DNA of 32,344 bases from Butyricicoccus_A sp963588905. Its GTDB lineage: Bacteria > Bacillota > Clostridia > Oscillospirales > Butyricicoccaceae. The stretch lies in the NCBI GenBank assembly GCA_963588905.1, contig CAVAJF010000033.1, positions 1 through 32,344 on the forward strand. Reading direction: 5' to 3'. The position numbers and the translations under genes were made by a program. This document shows positions 1 through 7,151 of this stretch, piece after piece (positions within the stretch are counted from its first letter, which is position 1; every line of letters begins with the position of its first letter). The notes beneath the pieces were generated by a model. That model was not told where the DNA came from and did not search any database. It was given only the letters and a program-made list of their open reading frames with translations.

Positions 1-423
1 GCCGGAGATTCTCGTATGCATGGCTATTTGGATACGCTGCAGCGAAATCAAATGGAGCTGTTGGAGCGTCGTGTGACGTATTCGGAATTTACGCTGGAAT
101 CCGGCTATGATGCTGCACAAAAGCTGTTGGAACAAGCACCGGAGATTGACGGCATTGTGTGTGCCACAGATACCATTGCCATCGGTGCTATGCAGTATTT
201 GAAGGGAATTGGCAAACGCATTCCGGAAGACATCGGTATTACCGGTATCGGACACTCACGCATGACGGAAATTGTGGAGCCAAATCTCACAACCGCTCAT
301 CTGTTTTATAAATCCACCGGCATGGAGGGCGCGGATATGCTGGTCAAGATGATAGAGAGCGGCATTGATATGAAGAAAAAATTAAAAATGGGTTTTGAAG
401 TCATTGAACAGGAAACCTGTTAA
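1..423 (+). CDS. LacI-family transcriptional regulator, C-terminal part (probable sucrose operon repressor)
   Basis: This is the last 140 codons of a gene that starts before the window; the frame is open from base 1. The protein resembles the periplasmic-binding-protein-like effector domain of LacI/GalR regulators: an R-x-x-GY stretch near the left edge, the segment DGIVCATDTIAIGAMQYLK, then IPEDIGITGIGHS, and a C-terminal helix near EGADMLVKMIESG. The DNA-binding head is not in the window, so the operator cannot be read from the protein. The gene lies directly upstream of, and on the same strand as, a sucrose PTS/hydrolase/fructokinase set with inverted repeats in its promoter. By analogy with ScrR/SacR arrangements I infer it represses those genes and responds to a sucrose-derived sugar phosphate. 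The family call is firm; the ligand is inferred from neighbours. Confidence 0.85.
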   Translation, partial: AGDSRMHGYLDTLQRNQMELLERRVTYSEFTLESGYDAAQKLLEQAPEIDGIVCATDTIAIGAMQYLKGIGKRIPEDIGITGIGHSRMTEIVEPNLTTAHLFYKSTGMEGADMLVKMIESGIDMKKKLKMGFEVIEQETC

Positions 424-428
424 GACAG

Positions 429-467
429 AAAGACATTTTCTCGGTATGAGAGGGTGTCTTTTGTTTT
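429..467 (+). terminator. Rho-independent terminator after the LacI-family gene
   Basis: A 14-bp stem pairs 429-442 with 448-461. AAAGACA pairs with TGTCTTT, and the inner part TTTTCTC pairs with GAGAGGG through three T-G wobbles. The loop is GGTAT and a T-rich tract (TGTTTT) follows. It lies 6 bases after the stop codon, so the regulator is probably transcribed separately from the PTS genes. Confidence 0.88.
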
Positions 468-476
468 ACTTCTGTG

Positions 477-491
477 TGAAACTTAGTTTCA
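477..491 (+). promoter_or_regulatory. Operator-like inverted repeat TGAAAC-TTA-GTTTCA
   Basis: This is a perfect 6-bp inverted repeat with a 3-base centre. The same half-sites recur near 665-699 at the start of the PTS transcript. Its size and position between a LacI-family gene and a sugar operon suggest a LacI-family binding site about 165-180 bases upstream of the predicted start, possibly allowing looping to the downstream sites. Confidence 0.55.
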
Positions 492-622
492 TATAGGAAA
501 ATTTCTCAAAATTGCATCAAAAAAGCCAAACAAGTCGACAGAATAGGGCTAAAACCGCACAATTTGAAAAGTATTTGGGCAATATGCACGAAAAAATATG
601 AAATTTTTGTGAAAACAACCGC

Positions 623-650
623 TTGAAAAGCTGGAAAAATCTGATATACT
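623..650 (+). promoter_or_regulatory. Sigma-A-type promoter of the sucrose PTS operon
   Basis: The -35 box is TTGAAA at 623-628, followed by a 16-base spacer and the -10 box TATACT at 645-650. Transcription should start near 657. That leaves a 5' leader of about 75 bases before the PTS start codon, beginning with the GTTTCA repeat cluster. The rest of 424-730 is AT-rich, and I see no other gene in it. Confidence 0.65.
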
Positions 651-664
651 GTGTAACAGAAAGA

Positions 665-699
665 TGAAACATTTCATATAAAGTTTCATAAGAGTTTCA
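665..699 (+). promoter_or_regulatory. Cluster of TGAAAC/GTTTCA half-sites just downstream of the predicted start
   Basis: TGAAAC lies at 665-670, directly followed by ATTTCA; GTTTCA lies at 683-688 and again at 694-699. These are the half-sites of the perfect palindrome at 477-491. They sit at roughly +8 to +42, where a bound repressor would block clearance or elongation. Probable operator of the adjacent LacI-family regulator. Confidence 0.5.
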
Positions 700-730
700 C
701 AAAGAGATAGGATGAATGGAGGTTCGCTTG

Positions 731-2638
731 ATGGATTACAAAAAAGCGGCAGCCGAGACGATACAGTATATCGGCGGCAAAGACAACATTGTGTCCGCGG
801 CACACTGCGCAACGCGCTTGCGTCTGGTCATCGCAGACAATACCAAGGTAAACAAAGAAGCGCTGGAGGACGCAGAGGGCGTGAAGGGTGTTTTTGAGGC
901 ATCCGGTCAGCTGCAAATTATCTTTGGCACAGGCGTTGTAAACAAAGTATACGATGAGTTCATTGCGATAGCAGGTATCACAGCGGCATCGAAGGAAGAG
1001 GTCAAGCAGGCAGCAGCCAGCAAAGCCAATCCGTTCCAGCGGTTTATCAAGACACTGGGCGATATTTTCGTACCGATTATTCCGGCCATTGTAGCCTCCG
1101 GCTTCTTGATGGGCATTATGGAATCGCTGAACTTCTTGATTAACAACGGTTATATCCATATGTCCAATGAAAGCTCGCTGTTCGTGCTGGCCAGTATGTT
1201 CTCGAACACAGCGTATGTGTTCCTGCCGGTGCTGATTGGCTTCTCCGGTGCGAAGGTATTTGGCGGCAATCCGTTCCTTGGCGGCGTCATCGGTATGATT
1301 ATGGTGCATCCGAATCTGCAAAATGCATGGACGATGACGGGCGGCGTAAACGAATACCTAGACGTATTTGGACTGTGGAAAGTACCGCTTATTGGCTATC
1401 AGGGACATGTCATTTCGGTTATCATCGCTGTATTTGTCATGGCGAATATTGAAAAGTGGCTGCACAAGCGTGTGCCGGCAATGCTGGACTTGTTTGTCAC
1501 CCCGCTGGTATCCGTCTTTGTGACCGGTTTCCTGACCATGACCATGATCGGACCGGCATTCAATATTGTAGAAAGCAGCATTATCAATGGTATTCAGACT
1601 TTGATTTCTCTGCCGTTTGGCATTGGTTCTCTGGTTATGGGTGCGCTGTACGCCCCGACGGTTGTCACAGGTATTCATCACATGTATACCATTATCGACC
1701 TTGGACAGATTAAGGAATTTGGTTGTACTTACTGGCTGCCGCTGGCATCCTCTGCAAATATCGCACAGGGCGCAGCTGCACTGGCTGTTGCACTGAAAAC
1801 CCGCGATCAGAAGCTCAAGGCAATGGCACTGCCGTCCTCTCTGTCTGCGTTTATGGGCATTACAGAACCGGCAATCTTTGGTGTCAATCTGCGATTCTTC
1901 CGCCCGTTCGTGTGTGCATGTATCGGCGGCGGCTGCGGCGCGATGTTTGCATCCATTACTTCTCTGGGTGCTACCGGCACCGGCGTGACAGGTATTTTTG
2001 GCATCCTGCTGTGCCTCAATGCACCGGTCAAGTACATTCTGATGTTTGCAATCTCCGCAGGCGTAGCCTTTGCGCTGTCTTGGATGTTTGGCTATAAGAA
2101 CGCACCGCAGACGGTAAACGGTGCACCGGAAACAACAGAAAAAACACCGGAAGCAGCACCGGTATTCACAGAACCGAAGGAAGCACAGGGCGAGCTGAAT
2201 ATTCTGTCTCCGATGCAGGGCAAGGCAGTCAGCTTGGCAGATACTGGTGATGACACATTTGCCGCAGAGATTCTCGGCAAGGGCGCGGCAATTGAGCCGA
2301 GCGAAGGCAAGGTATACGCACCGTTTGATGCAACCGTGGAAACGCTGATGGGCCATGCTGTTGGCTTGACCGGCGAAAACGGCGTGGAAATGCTCATTCA
2401 CATCGGTATTGATACGGTTCAGCTGAATGGCAAGCATTATACCCCACATTGCACAGAGGGACAGCGCGTAAAGGCTGGCGATTTGCTGATGGAATTTGAC
2501 ATGGCGGCCATTCAGGCAGAAGGCTTTAAAACCATTACGCCGGTTATCGTGACCAATGCCGATGACTATGCAGACGTTTTGACACACATTGGCAAGCAGA
2601 CAAAAGCAGGTGAAACCCTGCTGACAGTGAAAAAATAA
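731..2638 (+). CDS. scrA: PTS system sucrose-type transporter, fused EIIBCA
   Basis: This 635-residue permease brings in a sugar and phosphorylates it using phosphate from HPr. Domain order is EIIB (about 1-90), membrane EIIC (about 100-455, hydrophobic helices), an A/P/E/T-rich linker (about 460-485) and EIIA (about 490-635). Visible phosphorylation residues are Cys26 in SAAHCATRLR (EIIB) and His557 in MLIHIGIDTV (EIIA). The conserved GITE motif of EIIC is at 376-379. I chose ATG 731 because GGAGG at 718-722 is well spaced for it; the longer frame starting at 716 would place the start inside that site. Sucrose rather than trehalose or a beta-glucoside is inferred from the hydrolase and fructokinase that follow. 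The covalently attached EIIA means no separate EIIA is needed. Confidence 0.9.
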   Translation: MDYKKAAAETIQYIGGKDNIVSAAHCATRLRLVIADNTKVNKEALEDAEGVKGVFEASGQLQIIFGTGVVNKVYDEFIAIAGITAASKEEVKQAAASKANPFQRFIKTLGDIFVPIIPAIVASGFLMGIMESLNFLINNGYIHMSNESSLFVLASMFSNTAYVFLPVLIGFSGAKVFGGNPFLGGVIGMIMVHPNLQNAWTMTGGVNEYLDVFGLWKVPLIGYQGHVISVIIAVFVMANIEKWLHKRVPAMLDLFVTPLVSVFVTGFLTMTMIGPAFNIVESSIINGIQTLISLPFGIGSLVMGALYAPTVVTGIHHMYTIIDLGQIKEFGCTYWLPLASSANIAQGAAALAVALKTRDQKLKAMALPSSLSAFMGITEPAIFGVNLRFFRPFVCACIGGGCGAMFASITSLGATGTGVTGIFGILLCLNAPVKYILMFAISAGVAFALSWMFGYKNAPQTVNGAPETTEKTPEAAPVFTEPKEAQGELNILSPMQGKAVSLADTGDDTFAAEILGKGAAIEPSEGKVYAPFDATVETLMGHAVGLTGENGVEMLIHIGIDTVQLNGKHYTPHCTEGQRVKAGDLLMEFDMAAIQAEGFKTITPVIVTNADDYADVLTHIGKQTKAGETLLTVKK

Positions 2639-2667
2639 TTTCAATCCATACTTTAGGAGGCAATCAT

Positions 2668-4113
2668 ATGCAGACAAAGCGAGAGGAACTCAAGCAGAAA
2701 ATTCTCAAGGCAGAGGCAGAAGCGGGTGCAAAGAGAGCGAAGGATCCCTATCGTTTCGGTTTTCATTTGATGCCTCCTTCCGGTTGGATGAATGACCCAA
2801 ATGGTCTGTGCTGGTATCAGGGTGAATATCATGTCTTTTATCAGTACAGCCCGTTGGATGCCCACAGAGGGCAGATTTTCTGGGGACATTGGAGCAGCCC
2901 GGATATGCTCTCGTGGACACAGCATCCGGTCTTTCTGTATCCGACCGATACTTGGGATAAAAACGGCGTGTATTCCGGTTCCGGATTGGCAGAAGAAGAC
3001 GGCTTGTATCTGTATTACACCGGCAATGTCAAGCATCCCGGCAATTATGATTATATCTATGAGGGACGCGGACACAATGTCGGCCTGGCAATTACGCGCG
3101 ATGGCATCACGGCGGACAGCAATCGTTGTATTTTAGAAAATAAGGATTACCCGCAAAATCTCAGCTGTCATGTGCGAGATCCAAAGGTATGGAAACAGGA
3201 CGGCGCGTATTATCTGGTGCTCGGTGCACGCACCAGGCAGGATGTCGGTGAAATTCTCGTATTCACCTCCGAGGATAAACTGCACTGGAAGCATTTGAAT
3301 ACGATTCAGACCCCACAGCCGTTCGGATTTATGTGGGAATGCCCGGATTTGTTCTGTGTCGATGGACAATGGATTGTCATGACCTCTCCACAAGGCATTG
3401 CGCACGAGAAGTATCGGTATCAAAATGTGTACTCCTGCGGATACTTCCCGCTGCATGGTGATTTTCGTTCCGAATACACCTTAGGCGACTATCAGGAATT
3501 GGATGCCGGTTTTGATTTCTATGCACCACAGACCTTTGAGGCGCCGGACGGCCGCCGGATTTTGCTCGGCTGGATGGGTATGCCGGATGCGGACTATACC
3601 AATCCGACGGCAGATTGGAGCGGTTGGCAGCACGGCATGAGCGTACCGCGTGAGCTGCATTGGAATGGCGAACGACTGACAGCGCAGCCGATCAAAGAAT
3701 TACAGCAGCTGCGGACGGACAGCAAACGGCAAACGCTGCAGGGAACTGCAACAGTAGAGACTGGTGCCATGGCTGAACTGCGCATCCGCAATACAGGCGA
3801 ACATCTGCGCATTGCGATGGGAAGCAGCGCTGTGATAGAATGGTCACAGGGACTGCTGTCTTTGACGCTCAGCGAGCAGGCGGGATATGGCAGAACCAAA
3901 CGATATATCCAGACTCAGAAATTGGACACCCTGCATCTCTTGATGGACGCCTCTTCGTTGGAACTGTTTGTCAATGGCGGCGAACAGACCATGACGACGC
4001 GCTTTTATCCGCAGGGCGAGGAACAGAAAAACAGAACAATTACCCTGCACGGCGAGGGAGAAGTGCAAAGCAATACACTTCAGCCGATGACATTTCACTG
4101 GGCGCAGGCATAA
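2668..4113 (+). CDS. scrB: Sucrose-6-phosphate hydrolase (glycoside hydrolase family 32)
   Basis: This 481-residue cytoplasmic enzyme splits sucrose-6-phosphate into glucose-6-phosphate and fructose. All three GH32 acidic residues are seen: the nucleophile Asp43 in WMNDPNG (40-46), the transition-state stabiliser Asp171 in RDPKVW (from 170), and the acid/base Glu224 in ECPDLF. The five-bladed propeller covers about residues 30-330 and a C-terminal beta-sandwich follows. There is no signal peptide, which fits an intracellular enzyme acting on PTS-imported sugar. AGGAGG at 2655-2660 sets the start, 29 bases after the PTS gene. Length is normal for the family. It could also act on plain sucrose or short fructans, but the context favours sucrose-6-P. 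Confidence 0.93.
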   Translation: MQTKREELKQKILKAEAEAGAKRAKDPYRFGFHLMPPSGWMNDPNGLCWYQGEYHVFYQYSPLDAHRGQIFWGHWSSPDMLSWTQHPVFLYPTDTWDKNGVYSGSGLAEEDGLYLYYTGNVKHPGNYDYIYEGRGHNVGLAITRDGITADSNRCILENKDYPQNLSCHVRDPKVWKQDGAYYLVLGARTRQDVGEILVFTSEDKLHWKHLNTIQTPQPFGFMWECPDLFCVDGQWIVMTSPQGIAHEKYRYQNVYSCGYFPLHGDFRSEYTLGDYQELDAGFDFYAPQTFEAPDGRRILLGWMGMPDADYTNPTADWSGWQHGMSVPRELHWNGERLTAQPIKELQQLRTDSKRQTLQGTATVETGAMAELRIRNTGEHLRIAMGSSAVIEWSQGLLSLTLSEQAGYGRTKRYIQTQKLDTLHLLMDASSLELFVNGGEQTMTTRFYPQGEEQKNRTITLHGEGEVQSNTLQPMTFHWAQA

Positions 4114-4128
4114 CGGGAGGAAACAGAT

Positions 4129-5094
4129 ATGAAAAAAGTCACAGCGATTGGCGAATTGCTCATTGATTTTGTGCCGCAGCAAAAGGGCTGCGCACTCAAA
4201 GAAGTCACCCATTTTGAGCGTGTAGCAGGCGGTGCTCCTGCCAATGTCGTCACAGCGGTCAGCCGTCTCGGCGGATGCGGCGCTATGATCTCTCAGGTCG
4301 GAGAAGATGCGTTTGGCGAACATATTTGTGATGTGTTGACCGGCAACGGCGTAGATACCTCGTATGTCTTTCACACAAAAAAAGCGAATACCGGTCTGGC
4401 ATTTGTCTCTCTGGATGCCACTGGAAATCGGGAATTTTCCTTTTTCCGCAATCCGAGTGCGGATCTGTTCCTCTCTCCAGAGCAGATTACACAGGATATG
4501 CTGGAAGATACTGCGATTGTCCATTTTTGTTCGGTCGATTTGGTAGACTGGCCGGTGAAGAAAGCGCACGAAAAGCTCATTCAGCTGGCACAGGAAAGAA
4601 ATTTACTTGTCAGCTTTGACCCCAATGTACGGCTTCCGCTGTGGGATTCTGCCGAAGCATGTCAGAAAACCATTCGGGAATTTTTGCCGATGGCGGATAT
4701 TATCAAGCTGTCTGATGATGAAGTAGAGTTTGTCACGGGCTGCCGCAGCGAATTGGAAGCAGTGCATCAGCTGCTTCAAGGCAAGTGCCGTATGGTCATT
4801 CTGACCAAGGGCGCGAACGGCTCCAGTGTATATACGCGCACGACTTCTGCCCACACGCCGGCGCGAAAAGTCGAAAACGTCGTGGATACGACCGGCGCAG
4901 GCGATTCATTTGCCGGTTCCTTCCTGTTTCAGCTTGCACGGGCTGGCTATGGTGTGAATGATTTGGATGCCATCAGCGAACAGGAATTGACAGAATTTTT
5001 GAACTTCTCTGCGGACTATGCTGCTTTGACCATTGGAAAGATGGGCGCGGCGATGGCGAGCATGGAAGAAATGGAGCAAGTGTACGGGAAATAA
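4129..5094 (+). CDS. scrK: Fructokinase (PfkB-family carbohydrate kinase)
   Basis: This 321-residue kinase should phosphorylate the fructose released by the upstream hydrolase to fructose-6-phosphate. PfkB family features are clear: the N-terminal GGAPANV sugar-binding motif (34-40), and the C-terminal DTTGAGDSFAGSF signature beginning at residue 253, with catalytic base Asp259 and the GAGD anion hole. The start has GGGAGG at 4115-4120, 15 bases after the hydrolase stop, so translation of the two is probably linked. Exact sugar preference cannot be read from the sequence; fructose is inferred from the operon. It is the last gene of the sucrose unit and converges on a minus-strand gene ending at 5168. 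Confidence 0.88.
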   Translation: MKKVTAIGELLIDFVPQQKGCALKEVTHFERVAGGAPANVVTAVSRLGGCGAMISQVGEDAFGEHICDVLTGNGVDTSYVFHTKKANTGLAFVSLDATGNREFSFFRNPSADLFLSPEQITQDMLEDTAIVHFCSVDLVDWPVKKAHEKLIQLAQERNLLVSFDPNVRLPLWDSAEACQKTIREFLPMADIIKLSDDEVEFVTGCRSELEAVHQLLQGKCRMVILTKGANGSSVYTRTTSAHTPARKVENVVDTTGAGDSFAGSFLFQLARAGYGVNDLDAISEQELTEFLNFSADYAALTIGKMGAAMASMEEMEQVYGK

Positions 5095-5104
5095 ACCAGC
5101 GATA

Positions 5105-5164
5105 GAAAAAACACACCAAAAAAACCAGCACCTTTTGCCGCATTGTGCGGTGGAGGTGCTGGTT
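5105..5164 (-). terminator. Terminator between convergent scrK and the MNT-HEPN gene
   Basis: AACCAGCACC (5123-5132) pairs with GGTGCTGGTT (5155-5164), with an inner CCGCA/TGCGG stem. Read on the minus strand the hairpin runs straight into TTTTT-GG-TGTG-TTTTTT, an excellent terminator for the gene ending at 5168. Read on the plus strand the tail is only GTGTTATT, so it probably stops the sucrose transcript less efficiently. Confidence 0.85.
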
Positions 5165-5167
5165 GTG

Positions 5168-5833
5168 TTATTGAGAAAGTTGTTTTTGCAGCTGTTGAAA
5201 GACGCGGAGATAATCGGTACAAATCCGGGAAAAAATCATTCTCGCAGTATCTTCATTATATGTATGAGAGGTTAGATTGCGGTCGCGGAGTAAATCACTC
5301 CATGTTTGTTCTTCGGATACGATACCGGCGGCATAGGCCTCTCGCATGACAGCCTTTGGTGAATTGATATTGACAAACCCTTCTTCTATCAGATATTCCC
5401 GCACGGTTTTCCAAGCAAGTTCTGTGCAGAACTCAAAACGCTGGATAACACCATCGCGCATCGTGTCATTGGGATAATCGTTGTAGGCTGCAATTGATTC
5501 GCTCAGACGTTCTACGGCAGAGACAAATTTGCTGTATTTTTCGCTGTATTTTGTCATAAGATCAATACCATCTCTTTCAATATTTGCGCGCAATTCCGGC
5601 GAAATGGAATGGTTCATGTCGATAAGATCAAACGAAAGCAGGGTGGGAAGGGCATCTATGGCATCTTCAAAATCTGACCAAGTGCCCGCCGGAAGATCGT
5701 ATACAGCGAGGTCAATATCACTGCGTTCCTGTGCATCGCCGCGTGCGCGCGAGCCGAATAATACGATGCGCGAAGCACCGAATTTTCGTCCCAAAGCGGC
5801 AATCTGGCGGTATAATTCATTGAGTTGAGACAT
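5168..5833 (-). CDS. Fused nucleotidyltransferase (MNT)-HEPN protein, one-piece MntA/HepT-like toxin-antitoxin
   Basis: This 221-residue protein joins two domains normally made as separate partners. Residues about 1-95 are a minimal nucleotidyltransferase: VLFGSRARGD leads into the full GS-x10-DxD motif (Gly27, Ser28, Asp39, Asp41), with Asp69 a likely third metal ligand. Residues about 98-221 match the HI0074-type helical nucleotidyltransferase-partner family (HEPN fold), including RNLTSHTY at 185-192. That stretch gives R-x4-H (Arg185, His190) plus the Tyr192 position known from HepT toxins, whose tyrosine is AMPylated by MntA. All key residues of both parts are present, so it is probably active. 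The start at 5833 has GGAGG (complement at 5843-5847) well placed. It lies just behind a tRNA gene and its terminator, with no clear promoter between. Whether it acts as toxin, antitoxin or self-controlled enzyme is unknown. Confidence 0.85.
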   Translation of the reverse strand: MSQLNELYRQIAALGRKFGASRIVLFGSRARGDAQERSDIDLAVYDLPAGTWSDFEDAIDALPTLLSFDLIDMNHSISPELRANIERDGIDLMTKYSEKYSKFVSAVERLSESIAAYNDYPNDTMRDGVIQRFEFCTELAWKTVREYLIEEGFVNINSPKAVMREAYAAGIVSEEQTWSDLLRDRNLTSHTYNEDTARMIFSRICTDYLRVFQQLQKQLSQ

Positions 5834-5865
5834 TGGTTTCCGCCTCCCTGCATGGTATCTTTTGA

Positions 5866-5903
5866 TGAAAAAAGACCTGATTTCGTAATAAAATCAAGTC
5901 TTT
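5866..5903 (-). terminator. Terminator of the tRNA-Gly gene
   Basis: On the minus strand a 13-bp stem (complement of 5891-5903 with 5871-5883, one G-T pair) with a 7-base loop is followed by a T run. It starts 5 bases after the tRNA CCA end. The minus-strand MNT-HEPN start codon is only about 33 bases further on. Confidence 0.88.
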
Positions 5904-5907
5904 TGCT

Positions 5908-5981
5908 TGGAGCAGGTAACGGGAGTCGAACCCGCTTATGCAGCTTGGGAAGCTGCCGTTCTACCGGTGAACTATACCTGC
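5908..5981 (-). tRNA. tRNA-Gly (anticodon TCC)
   Basis: The 74-base minus-strand sequence folds as a full cloverleaf. The acceptor GCAGGTA pairs with TACCTGC, the D stem is GTTC/GAAC, and the anticodon stem GCAGC/GCTGC encloses loop TTCCCAA with anticodon TCC. The T arm has the TTCGACT loop, and an encoded CCA follows discriminator T. The anticodon reads GGA and, by wobble, GGG codons. It has its own promoter and terminator. Confidence 0.97.
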
Positions 5982-5992
5982 GTACCATATGT

Positions 5993-6021
5993 ATGATAGC
6001 ACAGGGACAGGGCGATTGCAA
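5993..6021 (-). promoter_or_regulatory. Promoter of tRNA-Gly
   Basis: On the minus strand the -35 box TTGCAA (6016-6021) is followed by a 17-base spacer and the -10 box TATCAT (5993-5998). The predicted start lies a few bases before the mature tRNA 5' end at 5981. It is back-to-back with the TetR-family gene promoter. Confidence 0.75.
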
Positions 6022-6035
6022 GCGAAAAATGGGTG

Positions 6036-6064
6036 TTGATTTAGGACATGCTGTATAGTATAAT
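6036..6064 (+). promoter_or_regulatory. Promoter of the TetR-family gene
   Basis: TTGATT at 6036-6041, a 17-base spacer and a perfect TATAAT at 6059-6064. It diverges from the tRNA promoter, whose -35 box begins only 15 bases away. Confidence 0.78.
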
Positions 6065-6116
6065 ACATTTATAGAGTATTTGCAAAGAAACCGTGCATGT
6101 ACAGGAGGATGGGAAC

Positions 6117-6686
6117 ATGGCAGCACAGAAGGAAGACCGCAGAATCCGAAGAACCAAGCGGCTGCTGCGTCAGGCGCTGGCGGAGATTATGAACGAGAAG
6201 GAATTCAAAGATATTACCGTCAAGGAAATTACAGATCGGGCAGATCTCAACCGCGGTACGTTCTATTTCCATTATACTGACACCTATGACCTGCGCAATC
6301 AGATCGAAGATGAGCTGGTCGAGGAGTTGAAGGAAGCGATTGCAGAGTTTCAGCCGACCAAGGCGGAGTTTTCGCTGCGTCCGATGCTGAAAAAGGTCTT
6401 TGATTATGTACAGAGTCAGAGATTTTTGTTCCGCACGTTTTTTCGCAGCAGCTCAAACAGCGGGCTGCAAAATAAAGTCATGACCGTTATAGAAGAGGTC
6501 ATTGACAACACGCGCAATGTGCTGGAAATCAACGAGAGCGAAAAAAGCAGACATTACCACAGCCGCTTTATGTCGAGCGGTGTCATGGGCTGCGTCAATC
6601 TTTGGCTGGAGGACAGCAATGAAATGGCAGTAGATGTTCTTGTCGATGAGCTGGACGAGATGTTCCAGTGCGTTCTCAAGGCATAA
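6117..6686 (+). CDS. TetR/AcrR-family transcriptional regulator
   Basis: This 189-residue protein has an N-terminal TetR-type DNA-binding domain. RRTKRLLRQALAEIM forms the first helix, and the helix-turn-helix spans about 32-51 (ITVKEITDRADLNRGTFYFH), followed by the usual YTDTYDL. The C-terminal ligand/dimer domain (about 60-189) is divergent, as is normal, so the inducer cannot be predicted. AGGAGG at 6103-6108 sets ATG 6117; an upstream in-frame GTG at 6093 lies before that site and was rejected. There is no adjacent efflux pump or enzyme on the same strand, so the target may be elsewhere. The neighbours are a divergent tRNA and a convergent small membrane protein. Self-regulation is possible but no clear palindrome was found. 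Confidence 0.88.
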   Translation: MAAQKEDRRIRRTKRLLRQALAEIMNEKEFKDITVKEITDRADLNRGTFYFHYTDTYDLRNQIEDELVEELKEAIAEFQPTKAEFSLRPMLKKVFDYVQSQRFLFRTFFRSSSNSGLQNKVMTVIEEVIDNTRNVLEINESEKSRHYHSRFMSSGVMGCVNLWLEDSNEMAVDVLVDELDEMFQCVLKA

Positions 6687-6692
6687 ATAGGG

Positions 6693-6718
6693 GAGGCGGC
6701 AATATTTGCCGCCTCTTT
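6693..6718 (+). terminator. Hairpin terminator between convergent tetR-family gene and small membrane gene
   Basis: GAGGCGGCAA (6693-6702) pairs perfectly with TTGCCGCCTC (6706-6715) around a 3-base loop, and TTT follows. The T tract is short, so termination may be partial. It begins 6 bases after the TetR-family stop and 12 bases before the end of the opposing gene. Confidence 0.7.
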
Positions 6719-6729
6719 GCGTGTCTGTG

Positions 6730-6927
6730 TCAGTCGGAGACCATGCGGTCTACCGTGTCTGCTGCCTCGTGCGCGGCGCGGCTGACCATGCCGGCGGTGT
6801 GATGGGCGGTGCGGGAGACCGAACGGCCAAGATCGGTTCCGGCAAGACGATAATTGACCGCCATGACAGCGGCGGCCGCTCCGGCAAGTCCGGTGACAAC
6901 GCCGACGGCAAACATTCCAGAGTTCAT
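6730..6927 (-). CDS. Small membrane-anchored protein, unknown function (65 aa)
   Basis: A longer 114-codon frame exists, but the best start is at 6927: AAGGTGG lies about 9 bases upstream on the minus strand, whereas the extra N-terminal part is low-complexity Phe/Lys-rich with no ribosome binding site. The 65-residue product begins with a short hydrophobic Gly/Ala-rich segment (about 5-25, MFAVGVVTGLAGAAAAVMAV). It then forms a polar, probably amphipathic helix with repeated Ala/His/Arg (RTAHHTAGMVSRAAHEAADTVDRM). This layout resembles small YtxH-like membrane-tethered helical proteins, but I cannot assign a family. It converges on the TetR-family gene and diverges from pyrR. Confidence 0.6.
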   Translation of the reverse strand: MNSGMFAVGVVTGLAGAAAAVMAVNYRLAGTDLGRSVSRTAHHTAGMVSRAAHEAADTVDRMVSD

Positions 6928-7103
6928 AACATGCAACCACCTTTCCTTGCGTTTTGTCGAAAGTTTGCCCAGAAATTCGCAAAAATATGCGAGAAATCGC
7001 TGGAAAAACTTGCTTTTGAACAAGATTTGACACATGAACAAAATTTTTTGGAAAAAAAGTGCCATCCTGTGCATTCCGACGGGAAGTTTGACGAAGAATC
7101 CGG

Positions 7104-7132
7104 TTTACAAAAATTTAAAGAAGGTATATAAT
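7104..7132 (+). promoter_or_regulatory. Promoter of the pyrimidine operon
   Basis: TTTACA at 7104-7109, a 17-base spacer and a perfect TATAAT at 7127-7132. The start should be near 7139, giving a leader of about 165 bases before pyrR that contains the attenuator. The stretch 6928-7103 is AT-rich and I see no gene in it. Confidence 0.8.
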
Positions 7133-7151
7133 AAATAGCAGAGAATATGCA

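Noticed and set aside
1358..2677. Antisense frame of 439 codons over the PTS gene
   Set aside because: Cys/Arg/His-rich translation and no start signals; the sense strand holds a full EIIBCA.
5825..6058. Plus-strand ORF of 77 codons running through the tRNA-Gly gene
   Set aside because: It overlaps a complete tRNA on the other strand together with its terminator and promoter; its GAGNGSRTRLCSLG stretch is the reverse complement of the tRNA, a known annotation artefact.
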